A stretch of DNA of 64,000 bases from Pseudoduganella lutea. GTDB lineage: Bacteria; Pseudomonadota; Gammaproteobacteria; Burkholderiales; Burkholderiaceae_D. This document shows, in pieces, positions 53,786 to 62,382 of this stretch (position 1 is its first letter; each line of letters opens with the position of its first letter). The translations under genes were made by a program, and so were the position numbers. The stretch covers positions 2,790,001 through 2,854,000 of the forward strand of contig NZ_CP035913.1 in assembly GCF_004209755.1 (NCBI RefSeq), written 5' to 3'. A model generated the notes under the pieces. The model worked only from the letters and a program-made list of their open reading frames with translations, ran no database searches and was not told the origin of the DNA.

Positions 53786-55335
53786 TGTCGCGCGTTCGCC
53801 GCCAGCATGGCGTCGATGGAAGCGAGATGGGTTTCCAGGAACGCACGTAGCGCGGGATGCGCAGTCGCGGGGTTCTCGTCGTATGGTGAGAATAGCATCA
53901 GCACTGCCCCATCATCGCTGCCGGTCAGAAATTTTTGTTTGGTTTGCAACAGCTTGCCGACATAGTTGCTGGCCGTCGGCCGGCCACCGATGTCATACCA
54001 TTGCCAGACAACGAAGCGGGAACCGGCACCCACCAGGGTGGTTTCCCGGAAGACGAGCGGTCGCCCAGCGATGGTTTCGGTACGGATGGCGACCCCGGTT
54101 TCATTCCAGCCGCTACGGATCGCTGCGAGCCGGTTGGTGGAGCTGATCAGCTTGCCGCCATTCCCGTCGCGGTAATACTTGAGGGTGAATCCGACCGGCT
54201 GCTTGCCGACCTGGTAAAAACGGCTCAGCGTGGCGCTGGCAGGCGCGAAATCCGGCGTCCACCCGGTAAATGAGGCTGCGGCGGGCGCCCTTGCCGTAAA
54301 CGATGCCAGATCGACTGCCGGTGGCGATGCGTTGCCGCGTTCGATATACCAGCCATACGCGGGCCACGCGCCGACACAAGCCGCAACAGCAAGCACCGCC
54401 ACGGCAACCTTTGCCGGCGCAGCGGAAGCAAAATGGCGCACGGGGTTGGCCTGTGCGGACGCGGCCGGCGCATCTTCGCGCCAGAAGCTGCCGACCCAGA
54501 ACAACAGGAGCATCACAAGGCCGAAGAACGCCCAACCGTAGATCAGGTGGTCGACCCCGACGGCCAGCGTCATGTTGCTGGTGTGGCCGATCATCACGAT
54601 CATGTAAGCACGCAGGCCATTGGCCAGCACAGGCAATGCAAGTGCGACGATGACGAACAGGACACGACGCCAGGTCGACTGGTATGTGAGATACGCGTAC
54701 AGGCAGCCCAGCGTGACCGAGGAAATCAGGTACCGCAAGCCGCTGCAGGCCTCGACCACCGACCAGTCACCGCTTGGAATGCTGAAATTGTTCCCTTCGC
54801 GCAGCACAGGGATGCCAGTGAGGCGCAGCGCATCGACCGTGAAATTGGCGGTGATGCCGATCAGCGGCTCGATCAATCCTTCGCCGACTGGAACACCGAA
54901 CAGCAGGAACGCCAGCGGGAACGCCAGCGCACGGGTGATCGACACGCCATAGACGGCCAGCACGGTCAGCGGAAACATCACGGCGAAGGCATACTGGCGC
55001 ACCACCAGCACATCGCCCAGCGTGGCCAGCAACCACGCCGCGCCGCACAACAGCAATGCGGCCAATGCCGGCCAGCAGGGCCGTACGGGCAGCAATGCCA
55101 ATTGCTCGCGGCGGCGCCAGACCAGCCACAACGTGATGGGCACGATCACGAAGCCATGGGCGAACGTTTCCGAGCGATCCCAGATCGACACGATCGAGGC
55201 GGCCGTGTCGAAATAGGCAATCAGCGGCAGCAGCACGGCAACTGCGGCAATCCACCATTGCGCCACAGGGGGCGCGACATTTGCCGGTCGGGCAGCGGCC
55301 AGCCTGGCTTCTTCGGTTGCGGTAATGGTGTTCAT
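53782..55335 (-). CDS. xrtA: Exosortase A fused to an EpsI domain
   Basis: XrtA is a membrane transpeptidase-like enzyme that cuts PEP-CTERM tails of exported proteins. The 517-residue product has about eight membrane helices in residues 25-285, with the catalytic triad Cys197 (VVEACSGLRYL), Arg242 (LANGLRAYMIV) and His263 (GVDHLIYGW). After residue ~300 a periplasmic EpsI domain follows (GWTPDFAPASATLSRFYQVG, VVWQWYDIGGRPTASNYVGK). The fused form is usual for exosortase A of betaproteobacteria. The start overlaps the upstream stop by ATGA. Confidence 0.96.
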   Translation of the reverse strand: MNTITATEEARLAAARPANVAPPVAQWWIAAVAVLLPLIAYFDTAASIVSIWDRSETFAHGFVIVPITLWLVWRRREQLALLPVRPCWPALAALLLCGAAWLLATLGDVLVVRQYAFAVMFPLTVLAVYGVSITRALAFPLAFLLFGVPVGEGLIEPLIGITANFTVDALRLTGIPVLREGNNFSIPSGDWSVVEACSGLRYLISSVTLGCLYAYLTYQSTWRRVLFVIVALALPVLANGLRAYMIVMIGHTSNMTLAVGVDHLIYGWAFFGLVMLLLFWVGSFWREDAPAASAQANPVRHFASAAPAKVAVAVLAVAACVGAWPAYGWYIERGNASPPAVDLASFTARAPAAASFTGWTPDFAPASATLSRFYQVGKQPVGFTLKYYRDGNGGKLISSTNRLAAIRSGWNETGVAIRTETIAGRPLVFRETTLVGAGSRFVVWQWYDIGGRPTASNYVGKLLQTKQKFLTGSDDGAVLMLFSPYDENPATAHPALRAFLETHLASIDAMLAANARQ

Positions 55336-56594
55336 GCCCGTTTCCATGTCGGTGAGGGAATGCCAGCTGGAAGCGCCGTGGCGGCAGCCGGATGCCGGGG
55401 TGCTTCCAGCAGTGCATCGAGCGGTGCCAGGCGTGCATCCCATCCATACGAAGCTTCGACACGGGCACGGGCGGCATGGCCGATCGCGGTGCGCGATGCA
55501 TCGTCCGCCAGTGCCGCAAGAATGGCCTCTGCCACGTCACCGGCATGTTCGGCCAGCAGCACCTCGACGCCGGCGGCCGCGTCGATGCCTTCGAGCGCTT
55601 GTGGACTGACGACGACGGCTTTCGCCATCGACATCGCCTCAAGTACCTTGTTCTGGATGCCACGTGCCACACGCAATGGCGCCACCGACAGGGCGGCATG
55701 CGCAACGTAGGGCCGTACGTCCGGCACGGTGCCTGTCACGGTCACGCCGGGCAGATTGGCCAATGCCTGCACTTCGGATGTCGGCCGCGCACCGACGATC
55801 ACGAATGACGCCTGTGGCATGCGGGAACGCACCAGCGGCAGCACGTCATGCGCAAACCACTGTACCGCGTCCACGTTCGGCCAATAGTCCATTGCCCCAC
55901 AGAAGACCAATGGGCATTCGCCCGATGCATAAGGGTTGGCATGGTCGGCAACCGGCGAAAAATAATCGGTATCGACACCATTGCCGAACCACCCGATGCG
56001 GGCCGCACTTTCCGGCGCCAGCGAGCGGAACAGCTCCGCCTCGGGCGCCGAAACGAACAGTGCGGCATCGCTGTCGGCCGCCACCTTGCGCTCGTAACGC
56101 AACAGGCGGCTTGCCTCATAGCCATACAGCAGGCTGGCCGGCCATGGCTTCTTTTGCGCATAGGCGCGCCATTTCTCGGAATCGACATCGCACAGGTCGA
56201 CCACGCGCAACGCTTCCGGCAGGTCATGCACATACTGCGCCATTGGCGACGAGAACACGACTACCCGCTCGATGTCGGCGTCACGCATGGTTGCACGCAC
56301 CCAGGCACGTGTGGAGCGATCACTGTAGTAATCGAGCGAGAGCGCGCGGTTGGCCAGCAGCGCGCGAAGGCTGCGTAATCGTGCGCGGCGTGGATTGAGC
56401 GGCGCGAAATGGCTCGAAGCGCACAATTTGCGCACGTGAGACACGTACTGCCAGTCTTCGGGGTCGTCGACGAACGTGGCCAGGTGAACGCGATAGCGTG
56501 CAGCCAGGTGCCGCAGCAGGTGCCACGAACGGATCTTGTCCCCCTTGTTCGGCGGGTAGGGAATGCGGTGCACCAGCAACAGCAGGTCTTCCAC
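55332..56594 (-). CDS. Exosortase-A-system glycosyltransferase (TIGR03087-like)
   Basis: The 420-residue GT-B protein begins MEDLLLLVHRIPYPPNKGDK, with IRSWHLLRHLAARYRVHLAT, the start found in exosortase-A-linked glycosyltransferase 1 proteins. The donor site lies near LSVAPLRVARGIQNKVLEAM. It adds a sugar to the repeat unit. The gap to the upstream FemAB-like stop is 4 bases. Confidence 0.93.
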   Translation of the reverse strand: MEDLLLLVHRIPYPPNKGDKIRSWHLLRHLAARYRVHLATFVDDPEDWQYVSHVRKLCASSHFAPLNPRRARLRSLRALLANRALSLDYYSDRSTRAWVRATMRDADIERVVVFSSPMAQYVHDLPEALRVVDLCDVDSEKWRAYAQKKPWPASLLYGYEASRLLRYERKVAADSDAALFVSAPEAELFRSLAPESAARIGWFGNGVDTDYFSPVADHANPYASGECPLVFCGAMDYWPNVDAVQWFAHDVLPLVRSRMPQASFVIVGARPTSEVQALANLPGVTVTGTVPDVRPYVAHAALSVAPLRVARGIQNKVLEAMSMAKAVVVSPQALEGIDAAAGVEVLLAEHAGDVAEAILAALADDASRTAIGHAARARVEASYGWDARLAPLDALLEAPRHPAAATALPAGIPSPTWKRA

Positions 56595-56598
56595 GGTG

Positions 56599-57738
56599 TC
56601 ACCCCAAATCTTTGACGATGTGCGGACCCAGCGCGTTCGCCAGTGGCAGCGGCAGTTTCTGCCACAACTTGATGAACAACTGGTATTTCGGATTCAGCGG
56701 GTTTACATCCGGGAGTTCCTGCGACGCGACCAGCCGGTATTCATACGGCAGCGGCTGGGCCACGAAGCCCCAGTTTTTCTTGAAGTCGAATGCCCCGGTG
56801 CCGCGCTTGCTCCGGCCGAAATCGAAGATGCGATAGCCTTTCGCGGCCGACGCCTGCATCAGGTTCCAGTACATGAAGTCGTTTCCGGCGACATCGCGCG
56901 CGATCGGCATGCCGCCACCGTAATACGGCAGCACTTCATCGCGGAAGAAGAAACTCAATACCCCGGCGACGAGCGTTTCGCCTTGCACGATGACGCGCAC
57001 TTCGCAGTCATCACCGAACTCTTCTTTCAGCAAGCTGAAGTATTTCTTGGAAAACACAGGCGTACCAAGCCGGTGCACGCTGCTTGCATAGGCCGCAAAG
57101 AAACGATCGACGTGCTGATCTACCTCGCCTGCCAGGCCCAGCTTGATGCCCTTTCGGACCATTGCCCGCTGCTTGCGGGGAATGGCATTCATGTTGGCTT
57201 CGTCGTCGCCACAGATCTCCTTGCGGAACGTTACGTACAGATCCTTGCCCAACCATGCCGGATCGCCGGGGTGGGCCGGCGAGTAGTTGCGGTATTCAAG
57301 GTGGCCCACGTTCAGCGACGCCGCCAGGCGCAGTGCCTCGGCATCGAGCGCGGCCCGCGCTTCGTCGCTGCGGGCGGCAACGCCGCCGTAGACGCAGAAC
57401 GGCAATGCGATCAGCGAATGCCCGAACAGCCGGCTCTTGATCTGCGCCAGCGGCAGAACGGCTTCGATCTGCCCGTTGCGCTCAGCCAGGAAGAACCATG
57501 TGCGGTGACCGAAAGCTTCTTCGATCACCCGCCGCCAGCCGGACCGGTGGAAGAATGTCGCTTCCGGACAGGCCATTACGAACGCATCCCACTGCGCGCG
57601 ATCAGCGTCATCGGCGCGCAACAGGCGCACGGACAGCGGGGCGGGTTCGGCGGTGCCAGGCAAGTCAGCCACGACTGCCGGCTTGGCGGCATCGCCTCCC
57701 TGCGCCCGGTGCATTGCCTGTTCGATGATTGCGCTCAT
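56599..57738 (-). CDS. FemAB-like protein of the exosortase-A system
   Basis: The 379-residue protein belongs to the GNAT-like FemAB superfamily: FFHRSGWRRVIEEAFGHRTW, the middle NAIPRKQRAMVRKGIKLGL and the C-terminal FDFGRSKRGTGAFDFKKNWG. FemAB proteins transfer amino acids from aminoacyl-tRNA to cell-wall precursors; members linked with exosortase A may add an amino acid to the exopolysaccharide. The ATG at 57738 overlaps the deacetylase stop; the frame upstream is only a shadow. Confidence 0.92.
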   Translation of the reverse strand: MSAIIEQAMHRAQGGDAAKPAVVADLPGTAEPAPLSVRLLRADDADRAQWDAFVMACPEATFFHRSGWRRVIEEAFGHRTWFFLAERNGQIEAVLPLAQIKSRLFGHSLIALPFCVYGGVAARSDEARAALDAEALRLAASLNVGHLEYRNYSPAHPGDPAWLGKDLYVTFRKEICGDDEANMNAIPRKQRAMVRKGIKLGLAGEVDQHVDRFFAAYASSVHRLGTPVFSKKYFSLLKEEFGDDCEVRVIVQGETLVAGVLSFFFRDEVLPYYGGGMPIARDVAGNDFMYWNLMQASAAKGYRIFDFGRSKRGTGAFDFKKNWGFVAQPLPYEYRLVASQELPDVNPLNPKYQLFIKLWQKLPLPLANALGPHIVKDLG

Positions 57739-58619
57739 GCACGCTCCAGGAAGATTCGGTCCATGCGATCCCATTTGAAATCGCGTGTCAGCGCACGAAT
57801 GCGGCGTTCCATCCGTTGCAGGTTCACGTAGTGCCGGAAGCGCGTCTTGGCCCCCACTCCGGCAATGCGCGGCTGGCCCGGATCGATTTCCCAGGGATGG
57901 AAATAGAAGATCGCCGGCTGTTCGTCCTCGCGATTAACGCGGCGCATCAGCCGGCGTGACAGTGCGTAGGGCAGCAGGCGGAAGTAACCACCGCCACCGG
58001 CGGGCAGGTTACGTTCCATCATCCGCACGGTGGTAATCGGCACCTCGAGCAAGCCACCGGTACCGTTCGGGTGGAACGCGAAGCGGGGGGCGTCCGGCAT
58101 GCCGTAATGGTCATGCACGATCGGATAGATCGAGGAACTGTAACGGTAACCCGCTTCTTGCAACACATCCAGCGCCCACAGGTTGGCGGGACCGATCGAG
58201 AAACTGGGTGCGCGGTAGCCTTGCACCGCAACGCCGCCGATGTCTTCGAGGATCATCTTGCTGCGAGTTACATCGTCCTTGAACTGTTCGCGTGTCTGGT
58301 CCGACGCACGCAAGTGCCCATAGCCATGGCTGGCCAGTTCATGCCCGCCGGCGACGATGCGCTTCACCATGGCTGGATAGCGTTCGGCAATCCATCCCAG
58401 CGTGAAGAAAGTACCGTGCGCACCGCCTTCGTCGAGGATCGCAAGAATGCGCTCGATGTTCGCTTCGACACGGCATTCGCGCGATGGCCAGCTGTCGCGG
58501 GCTATATGGTCGGCGAAAGCGGACACTTGAAAGTAATCCTCGACATCGATCGTCATCGCGTTGCGCAGCGTGGCCGCGCTTGGCGCGGCCGCATGCAAGT
58601 GGCGTACTGGCGCGTTCAT
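57735..58619 (-). CDS. Exosortase-A-associated polysaccharide deacetylase (DUF3473)
   Basis: The 294-residue protein has NodB-homology motifs (MTIDVEDYFQVSAFADHIA with the catalytic Asp pair, HELASHGYGH with the zinc histidines, QGYRAPSFSIG) and a C-terminal DUF3473 part with FYFHPWEIDPGQPR. It probably de-N-acetylates the polymer in the periplasm or at the inner membrane. A GGAG stands close before the ATG at 58619. It follows the small ORF by 8 bases. Confidence 0.94.
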   Translation of the reverse strand: MNAPVRHLHAAAPSAATLRNAMTIDVEDYFQVSAFADHIARDSWPSRECRVEANIERILAILDEGGAHGTFFTLGWIAERYPAMVKRIVAGGHELASHGYGHLRASDQTREQFKDDVTRSKMILEDIGGVAVQGYRAPSFSIGPANLWALDVLQEAGYRYSSSIYPIVHDHYGMPDAPRFAFHPNGTGGLLEVPITTVRMMERNLPAGGGGYFRLLPYALSRRLMRRVNREDEQPAIFYFHPWEIDPGQPRIAGVGAKTRFRHYVNLQRMERRIRALTRDFKWDRMDRIFLERA

Positions 58620-58627
58620 TCCGGCTC

Positions 58628-58834
58628 CTAGCGGCTTTCCAGCCAGTCGGCAATGCTTGTCGCAACACGCCTGGCAATGCGGCCATTGCGCCAATGCGCC
58701 AGGCGGCCGGCTTTACCATCGGCGGCAGGCACGCTGGCGCACGGGGCCATCGCGGGCACCATTGTCAGGGAACCAGGCCGTGCTCCAACGAAGCACCCGA
58801 ACGGGTGGATTTGGTCGCTTTCACTCATGTTCAT
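58628..58834 (-). CDS. Small unknown protein coupled to the exosortase cluster
   Basis: The 68-residue reading frame (MNMSESDQIHPFGCFVGARP...) starts on the stop of the AAA ATPase gene (ATGA at 58831-58834) and ends 8 bases before the deacetylase start, so it fills the only sizeable gap in that part of the run. The C-terminal half looks helical and basic (RLAHWRNGRIARRVATSIAD). No signal peptide or known domain is seen. Placement argues for a real coupled gene, but the sequence is unfamiliar. Confidence 0.45.
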   Translation of the reverse strand: MNMSESDQIHPFGCFVGARPGSLTMVPAMAPCASVPAADGKAGRLAHWRNGRIARRVATSIADWLESR

Positions 58835-59850
58835 TCATCCAAAGCCTGATTGACACCAGCAGGCGTGCTCACGATGCGCTTCAGGATCGACAGGACCGAC
58901 CCCATCGACCGCTCGAGCCGCAACATGCGCTCGTCCAGCACGGCTGGATACTGGTTAGCGAACACGGCGCTCTCAGGGTCGAATCCGGCAGTATCCGCCT
59001 GCGGCGCGACAGGCGCCTGTGCGCCGGCAGGGGGCTCGAATTCCTGCTGGATGTCGCGGATGACGATATCGACGTCGGCATCGGTAAAGGCATGCATTTC
59101 CTCCAGGAAGCCCATCAGCAAAAGGCGATCACAGAGGTGGTTGGTCTTGCGTGGAATGCCTCCCGTGAATTCGTAGATGGCTGCATAGGCCGCCGGCGTA
59201 AACGATGGGTCGCCTTTCCAGCCCACTGTGAGCAAGCGGTGTTCGATGTAGGCCTGCGTTTCCAGCTCGTCCATCGGGCCCAGGTGATACGTGGCGATGA
59301 CGCGCTGGCGCAATTGCTGCATGCCGGGGTTATGGAGCGTTGCGCGGAACTCCGGCTGGCCCAGCAGGAACGTCTGCAGCAAGGGCTTTTCATCGGACTG
59401 AAAGTTCGACAACATACGCAATTCTTCCACCACGCGGGGTGTCAGGTTCTGCGCTTCGTCAACTACCAGTAGTGCCCGCTTGCCGTCCCGATCACACGTG
59501 CGCAGGAAGTTCTCAAGGCGGGCCAGCAGCGTGGTCTTGCTGGCGCTGTCCTCGAATGGCAAGCCAAACGCGGCCACCACGCCACGCAGGATATCGTCCG
59601 CATTGACGTGCGTGTTGACGATGTGGGCAGCCACGATGCGATCCGATTCGATCTGGCGAAACAGGTTTCGCACCAACGTGGTCTTGCCCGCGCCGACTTC
59701 GCCGGTAATCACAATGAACCCCTCGCCCTGTGCCAAACCATATTCCAGGTATGCCATTGCACGCTTGTGGCCCCTGCTGCCGAAGAAGAAATGGGGGTCC
59801 GGGCGCAAGCGGAAAGGCTTGTCGCTGAGCCCGTAGTAACTCTCGTACAT
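58831..59850 (-). CDS. Exosortase-A-associated AAA ATPase (TIGR03015-like)
   Basis: The 339-residue protein is a GspA/ExeA-like AAA ATPase with MYESYYGLSDKPFRLRPDPH at the N-terminus, Walker A TGEVGAGKTTLVRNLF and Walker B ALLVVDEAQNLTP. In exosortase loci this protein is thought to link energy to polysaccharide export through its short C-terminal tail. It lies 17 bases after the outer-membrane barrel gene. Confidence 0.94.
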   Translation of the reverse strand: MYESYYGLSDKPFRLRPDPHFFFGSRGHKRAMAYLEYGLAQGEGFIVITGEVGAGKTTLVRNLFRQIESDRIVAAHIVNTHVNADDILRGVVAAFGLPFEDSASKTTLLARLENFLRTCDRDGKRALLVVDEAQNLTPRVVEELRMLSNFQSDEKPLLQTFLLGQPEFRATLHNPGMQQLRQRVIATYHLGPMDELETQAYIEHRLLTVGWKGDPSFTPAAYAAIYEFTGGIPRKTNHLCDRLLLMGFLEEMHAFTDADVDIVIRDIQQEFEPPAGAQAPVAPQADTAGFDPESAVFANQYPAVLDERMLRLERSMGSVLSILKRIVSTPAGVNQALDE

Positions 59851-59867
59851 GAAAACGTCTCGCTCGG

Positions 59868-61403
59868 TCAGAATTTCATCGAAAGGGAGGCTGACACCGC
59901 GTTCTCCGCATAGGAGCTGCTCTGCAGCGCCAGCCCGCCGGAATTGCGCCGCACTTCCAGGCCGCCACTCAATCGCGGCTGGAAGGTGTGCGTCATATGG
60001 AACCGGAATTGCCGGTTGTTTTCGCTGAGGTCGCCGCTGAGCGACTTGCTGCGGCTCAGGTTCGCGGACAGCGCGGCAGTGGTGCGCGCGCTCAGCTTGT
60101 AGCTGGCGTTCAGCGACACACCGGTCTGGTCGGTATTGTCATTCAGGTTTTGCTGGCCGCTGCCCATCAGCGGGCTGTCGTACTGCACCAGTGACAGTGC
60201 TTCGCGCCGCATCTTGAACACCGTGACCATCGTGGTGGTCCTTGCTGAACGCAGCGCTACCGAGGCGTTGAACTGCCGCTGCAGCGAATAGCGGTTGCTG
60301 AAATAGTTGACGGCGTTCGGTAACGAACGCGGCAGTCCGAGGGCCTGGATGTAGGCTTCGACATACGCGGCACGCTGCACCGGATCAGGAAAATTCGCCA
60401 TGAACATCTGATTCAGCATGGACGTCGTGTCGACAGCCGACGGCAGCAGGAAATTGCCGCGGCTGGTGCTCACGTCATCGCTGTAGTTGATGCTCCATAC
60501 GGTATTGCGACTGCGATGCGTGGCGGCCAGAAAATAACTATTCCCGTAGTAGCGGCGGCCGGCCGATGCCCTCAGGCTGGTCCTGGTGCTGGGCTCGAAA
60601 TTGAATCCCAGCGACCAGGACGCGCCTTTTGTCCCCTCACCCATGCCTTCGTAATCGAACTTGTCGTAACCACCGGTCGCCGTGAGGCTGAACTGCCGGT
60701 TCAGCGAATAGCGCAGCGATGCCAGCGCCGAGCTGTTGATCGATTTGGGCGCGATGCCATCTTCCAGGTTTTCACGGTTCAGCTGCAAGCCCCACCCAAG
60801 GGTCTTGAAGGCCATGCCACTGTTGATCGACAGGTCGATCACGTCCGACGTGCTACGGCCAAAACCACCCAGGTCGCTGTCGACCAGATCGTGCGAGTAC
60901 CGTAGCTGCGTCGAAGCGAAGGTGCCGAACCGGTGCACCATGAACGGCGAAATCCGGTACGACCGGACTTCGGAACGGTTAGTGTCGGAGTATGGGCTGT
61001 TACTGACAGGGCCGAAGGCGGAAACGGGGGCCTGCGCGATGCCGGCCGAGGCGTCGAAGTACAGGAACTCATGGATGAGGTTGCCCTTGGCCGTGGCACT
61101 CAGCGTGCTGTTAAAGCGATCGCTGCCGGTAACCCGCTCGTCCGAGTAGGCAAAGGCGTTCAACTGGTACGACGCGGCCACCTGCAGGCGCGGCGTGTCA
61201 TTCGAGATCGACACGCCAGGCGATACCGCAGTGATGAACTGGCTGCGCTTCTGGTCATCGCTGCGCATTTCAGGATTGTCCGACCACGTTTCGCGCATTT
61301 CGACACTTGGCTTGACCTGCCATGCCGCACGCACTGCCGACGGCAGCAACGCGAGCAGCATCGCCGAGCCCAGCACGGCACAGCGGGCCTGACATTTAGC
61401 CAT
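59868..61403 (-). CDS. Exosortase-A-system outer-membrane beta-barrel protein (TIGR03016-like)
   Basis: The 511-residue protein has a signal peptide (AMLLALLPSAVRA, then AWQVKPSVEMRETWSDN) and a long series of amphipathic strands with alternating residues, ending in SAYENAVSASLSMKF-like form with a terminal Phe, the outer-membrane barrel signature. It probably forms the export pore or its partner for the exopolysaccharide. It overlaps the kinase stop by 8 bases. Confidence 0.9.
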   Translation of the reverse strand: MAKCQARCAVLGSAMLLALLPSAVRAAWQVKPSVEMRETWSDNPEMRSDDQKRSQFITAVSPGVSISNDTPRLQVAASYQLNAFAYSDERVTGSDRFNSTLSATAKGNLIHEFLYFDASAGIAQAPVSAFGPVSNSPYSDTNRSEVRSYRISPFMVHRFGTFASTQLRYSHDLVDSDLGGFGRSTSDVIDLSINSGMAFKTLGWGLQLNRENLEDGIAPKSINSSALASLRYSLNRQFSLTATGGYDKFDYEGMGEGTKGASWSLGFNFEPSTRTSLRASAGRRYYGNSYFLAATHRSRNTVWSINYSDDVSTSRGNFLLPSAVDTTSMLNQMFMANFPDPVQRAAYVEAYIQALGLPRSLPNAVNYFSNRYSLQRQFNASVALRSARTTTMVTVFKMRREALSLVQYDSPLMGSGQQNLNDNTDQTGVSLNASYKLSARTTAALSANLSRSKSLSGDLSENNRQFRFHMTHTFQPRLSGGLEVRRNSGGLALQSSSYAENAVSASLSMKF

Positions 61404-62358
61404 AGTGATAGTCGTACTTGCTGGATGTGTTCAGCTCGCGCGACTTGTTGTAGACCAGGTTGACGTTACTGCAGCCTTCGAGCTGATGCAGTGCTTCCTT
61501 GACCGCGTGCTGGGTCGTTTTTTCCGACTCGACCACGACGACGATCTGCCCCATATGACTGGCCAACACGTGCGCCTCGCTCGTCAGCAACAGTGGCGGC
61601 GAATCAAAGATCACGATGCGGTCCGGATAACGGTCAGCAATTTCCAGCACCAGCGACTTCATTGCCTGGCTGGCGAGCAACTCCGTGGCGCGCGGGTTTG
61701 ATGTGCCAGCGGGCAAGATCGACAAGGTATTGACGTTCGTGCGCAACATGACCTCGGACATATCGAGACGGTCGTCCAGCAAGATATCCATCAAGCCGCG
61801 CTGGGCTGGCAGTCCCAGCGTGCGCAGCACTGAAGGACGGGCCACGTCGGCATCGACCAGCAGCACGGTATGATCGAGTTCCATCGCGATACTCATCGCC
61901 AGGTTGATCGACGTGAAAGTCTTGCCCTCGCCCGGCAGCGAGCTGGTAATCATGATCAGGTTGCCCGGATTCGCATTCGGCTTGCGTGCCCCGAACGCGC
62001 GCTTGATCAGCGGTCGCTTGATGACGCGGAAATCTTCGACGAGGTTGGTCCGGCCACCGGCCGCGGTGACCAGGCCGGCTTCGTTCATCCGCGCCAGGTC
62101 CAGCTCGATCATGCGGGTATTGCGACGTTGCGGTTCCGGTGCCGCGGGCTCGGGGTTCGACAACGCAACGGTCGGGCCCTGCGCAGGTGCGTGGGCTACG
62201 GGTACCTGGTCCTCAGGCAATTCGGCCACGGTAACGTCAGGGCCATCCATCATGGGCTCGCACGCCGCTGGTATCGCTTGCGTGCGCACCTGGGCCAGCG
62301 GCGCGGCCGGTGCTGCGGGTTTGCCGATACGGTTCGCGGCTTTTTCAATGATGCTCAC
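61396..62358 (-). CDS. Exosortase-A-system tyrosine autokinase (TIGR03018-like)
   Basis: The 320-residue protein is the cytoplasmic BY-kinase part: N-terminal Pro/Ala-rich arm, Walker A SSLPGEGKTFTSINLA near residue 142, Walker A' VLLVDADVARPSVL and Walker B RIVIFDSPPLLL. The C-terminus KYDYHYG has three tyrosines close together for autophosphorylation. It works with the chain-length determinant, encoded separately 24 bases upstream, to control polymer length. Confidence 0.94.
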   Translation of the reverse strand: MSIIEKAANRIGKPAAPAAPLAQVRTQAIPAACEPMMDGPDVTVAELPEDQVPVAHAPAQGPTVALSNPEPAAPEPQRRNTRMIELDLARMNEAGLVTAAGGRTNLVEDFRVIKRPLIKRAFGARKPNANPGNLIMITSSLPGEGKTFTSINLAMSIAMELDHTVLLVDADVARPSVLRTLGLPAQRGLMDILLDDRLDMSEVMLRTNVNTLSILPAGTSNPRATELLASQAMKSLVLEIADRYPDRIVIFDSPPLLLTSEAHVLASHMGQIVVVVESEKTTQHAVKEALHQLEGCSNVNLVYNKSRELNTSSKYDYHYG

Positions 62359-62382
62359 GTTGTAACCTGTGCTTTCCCCGGC

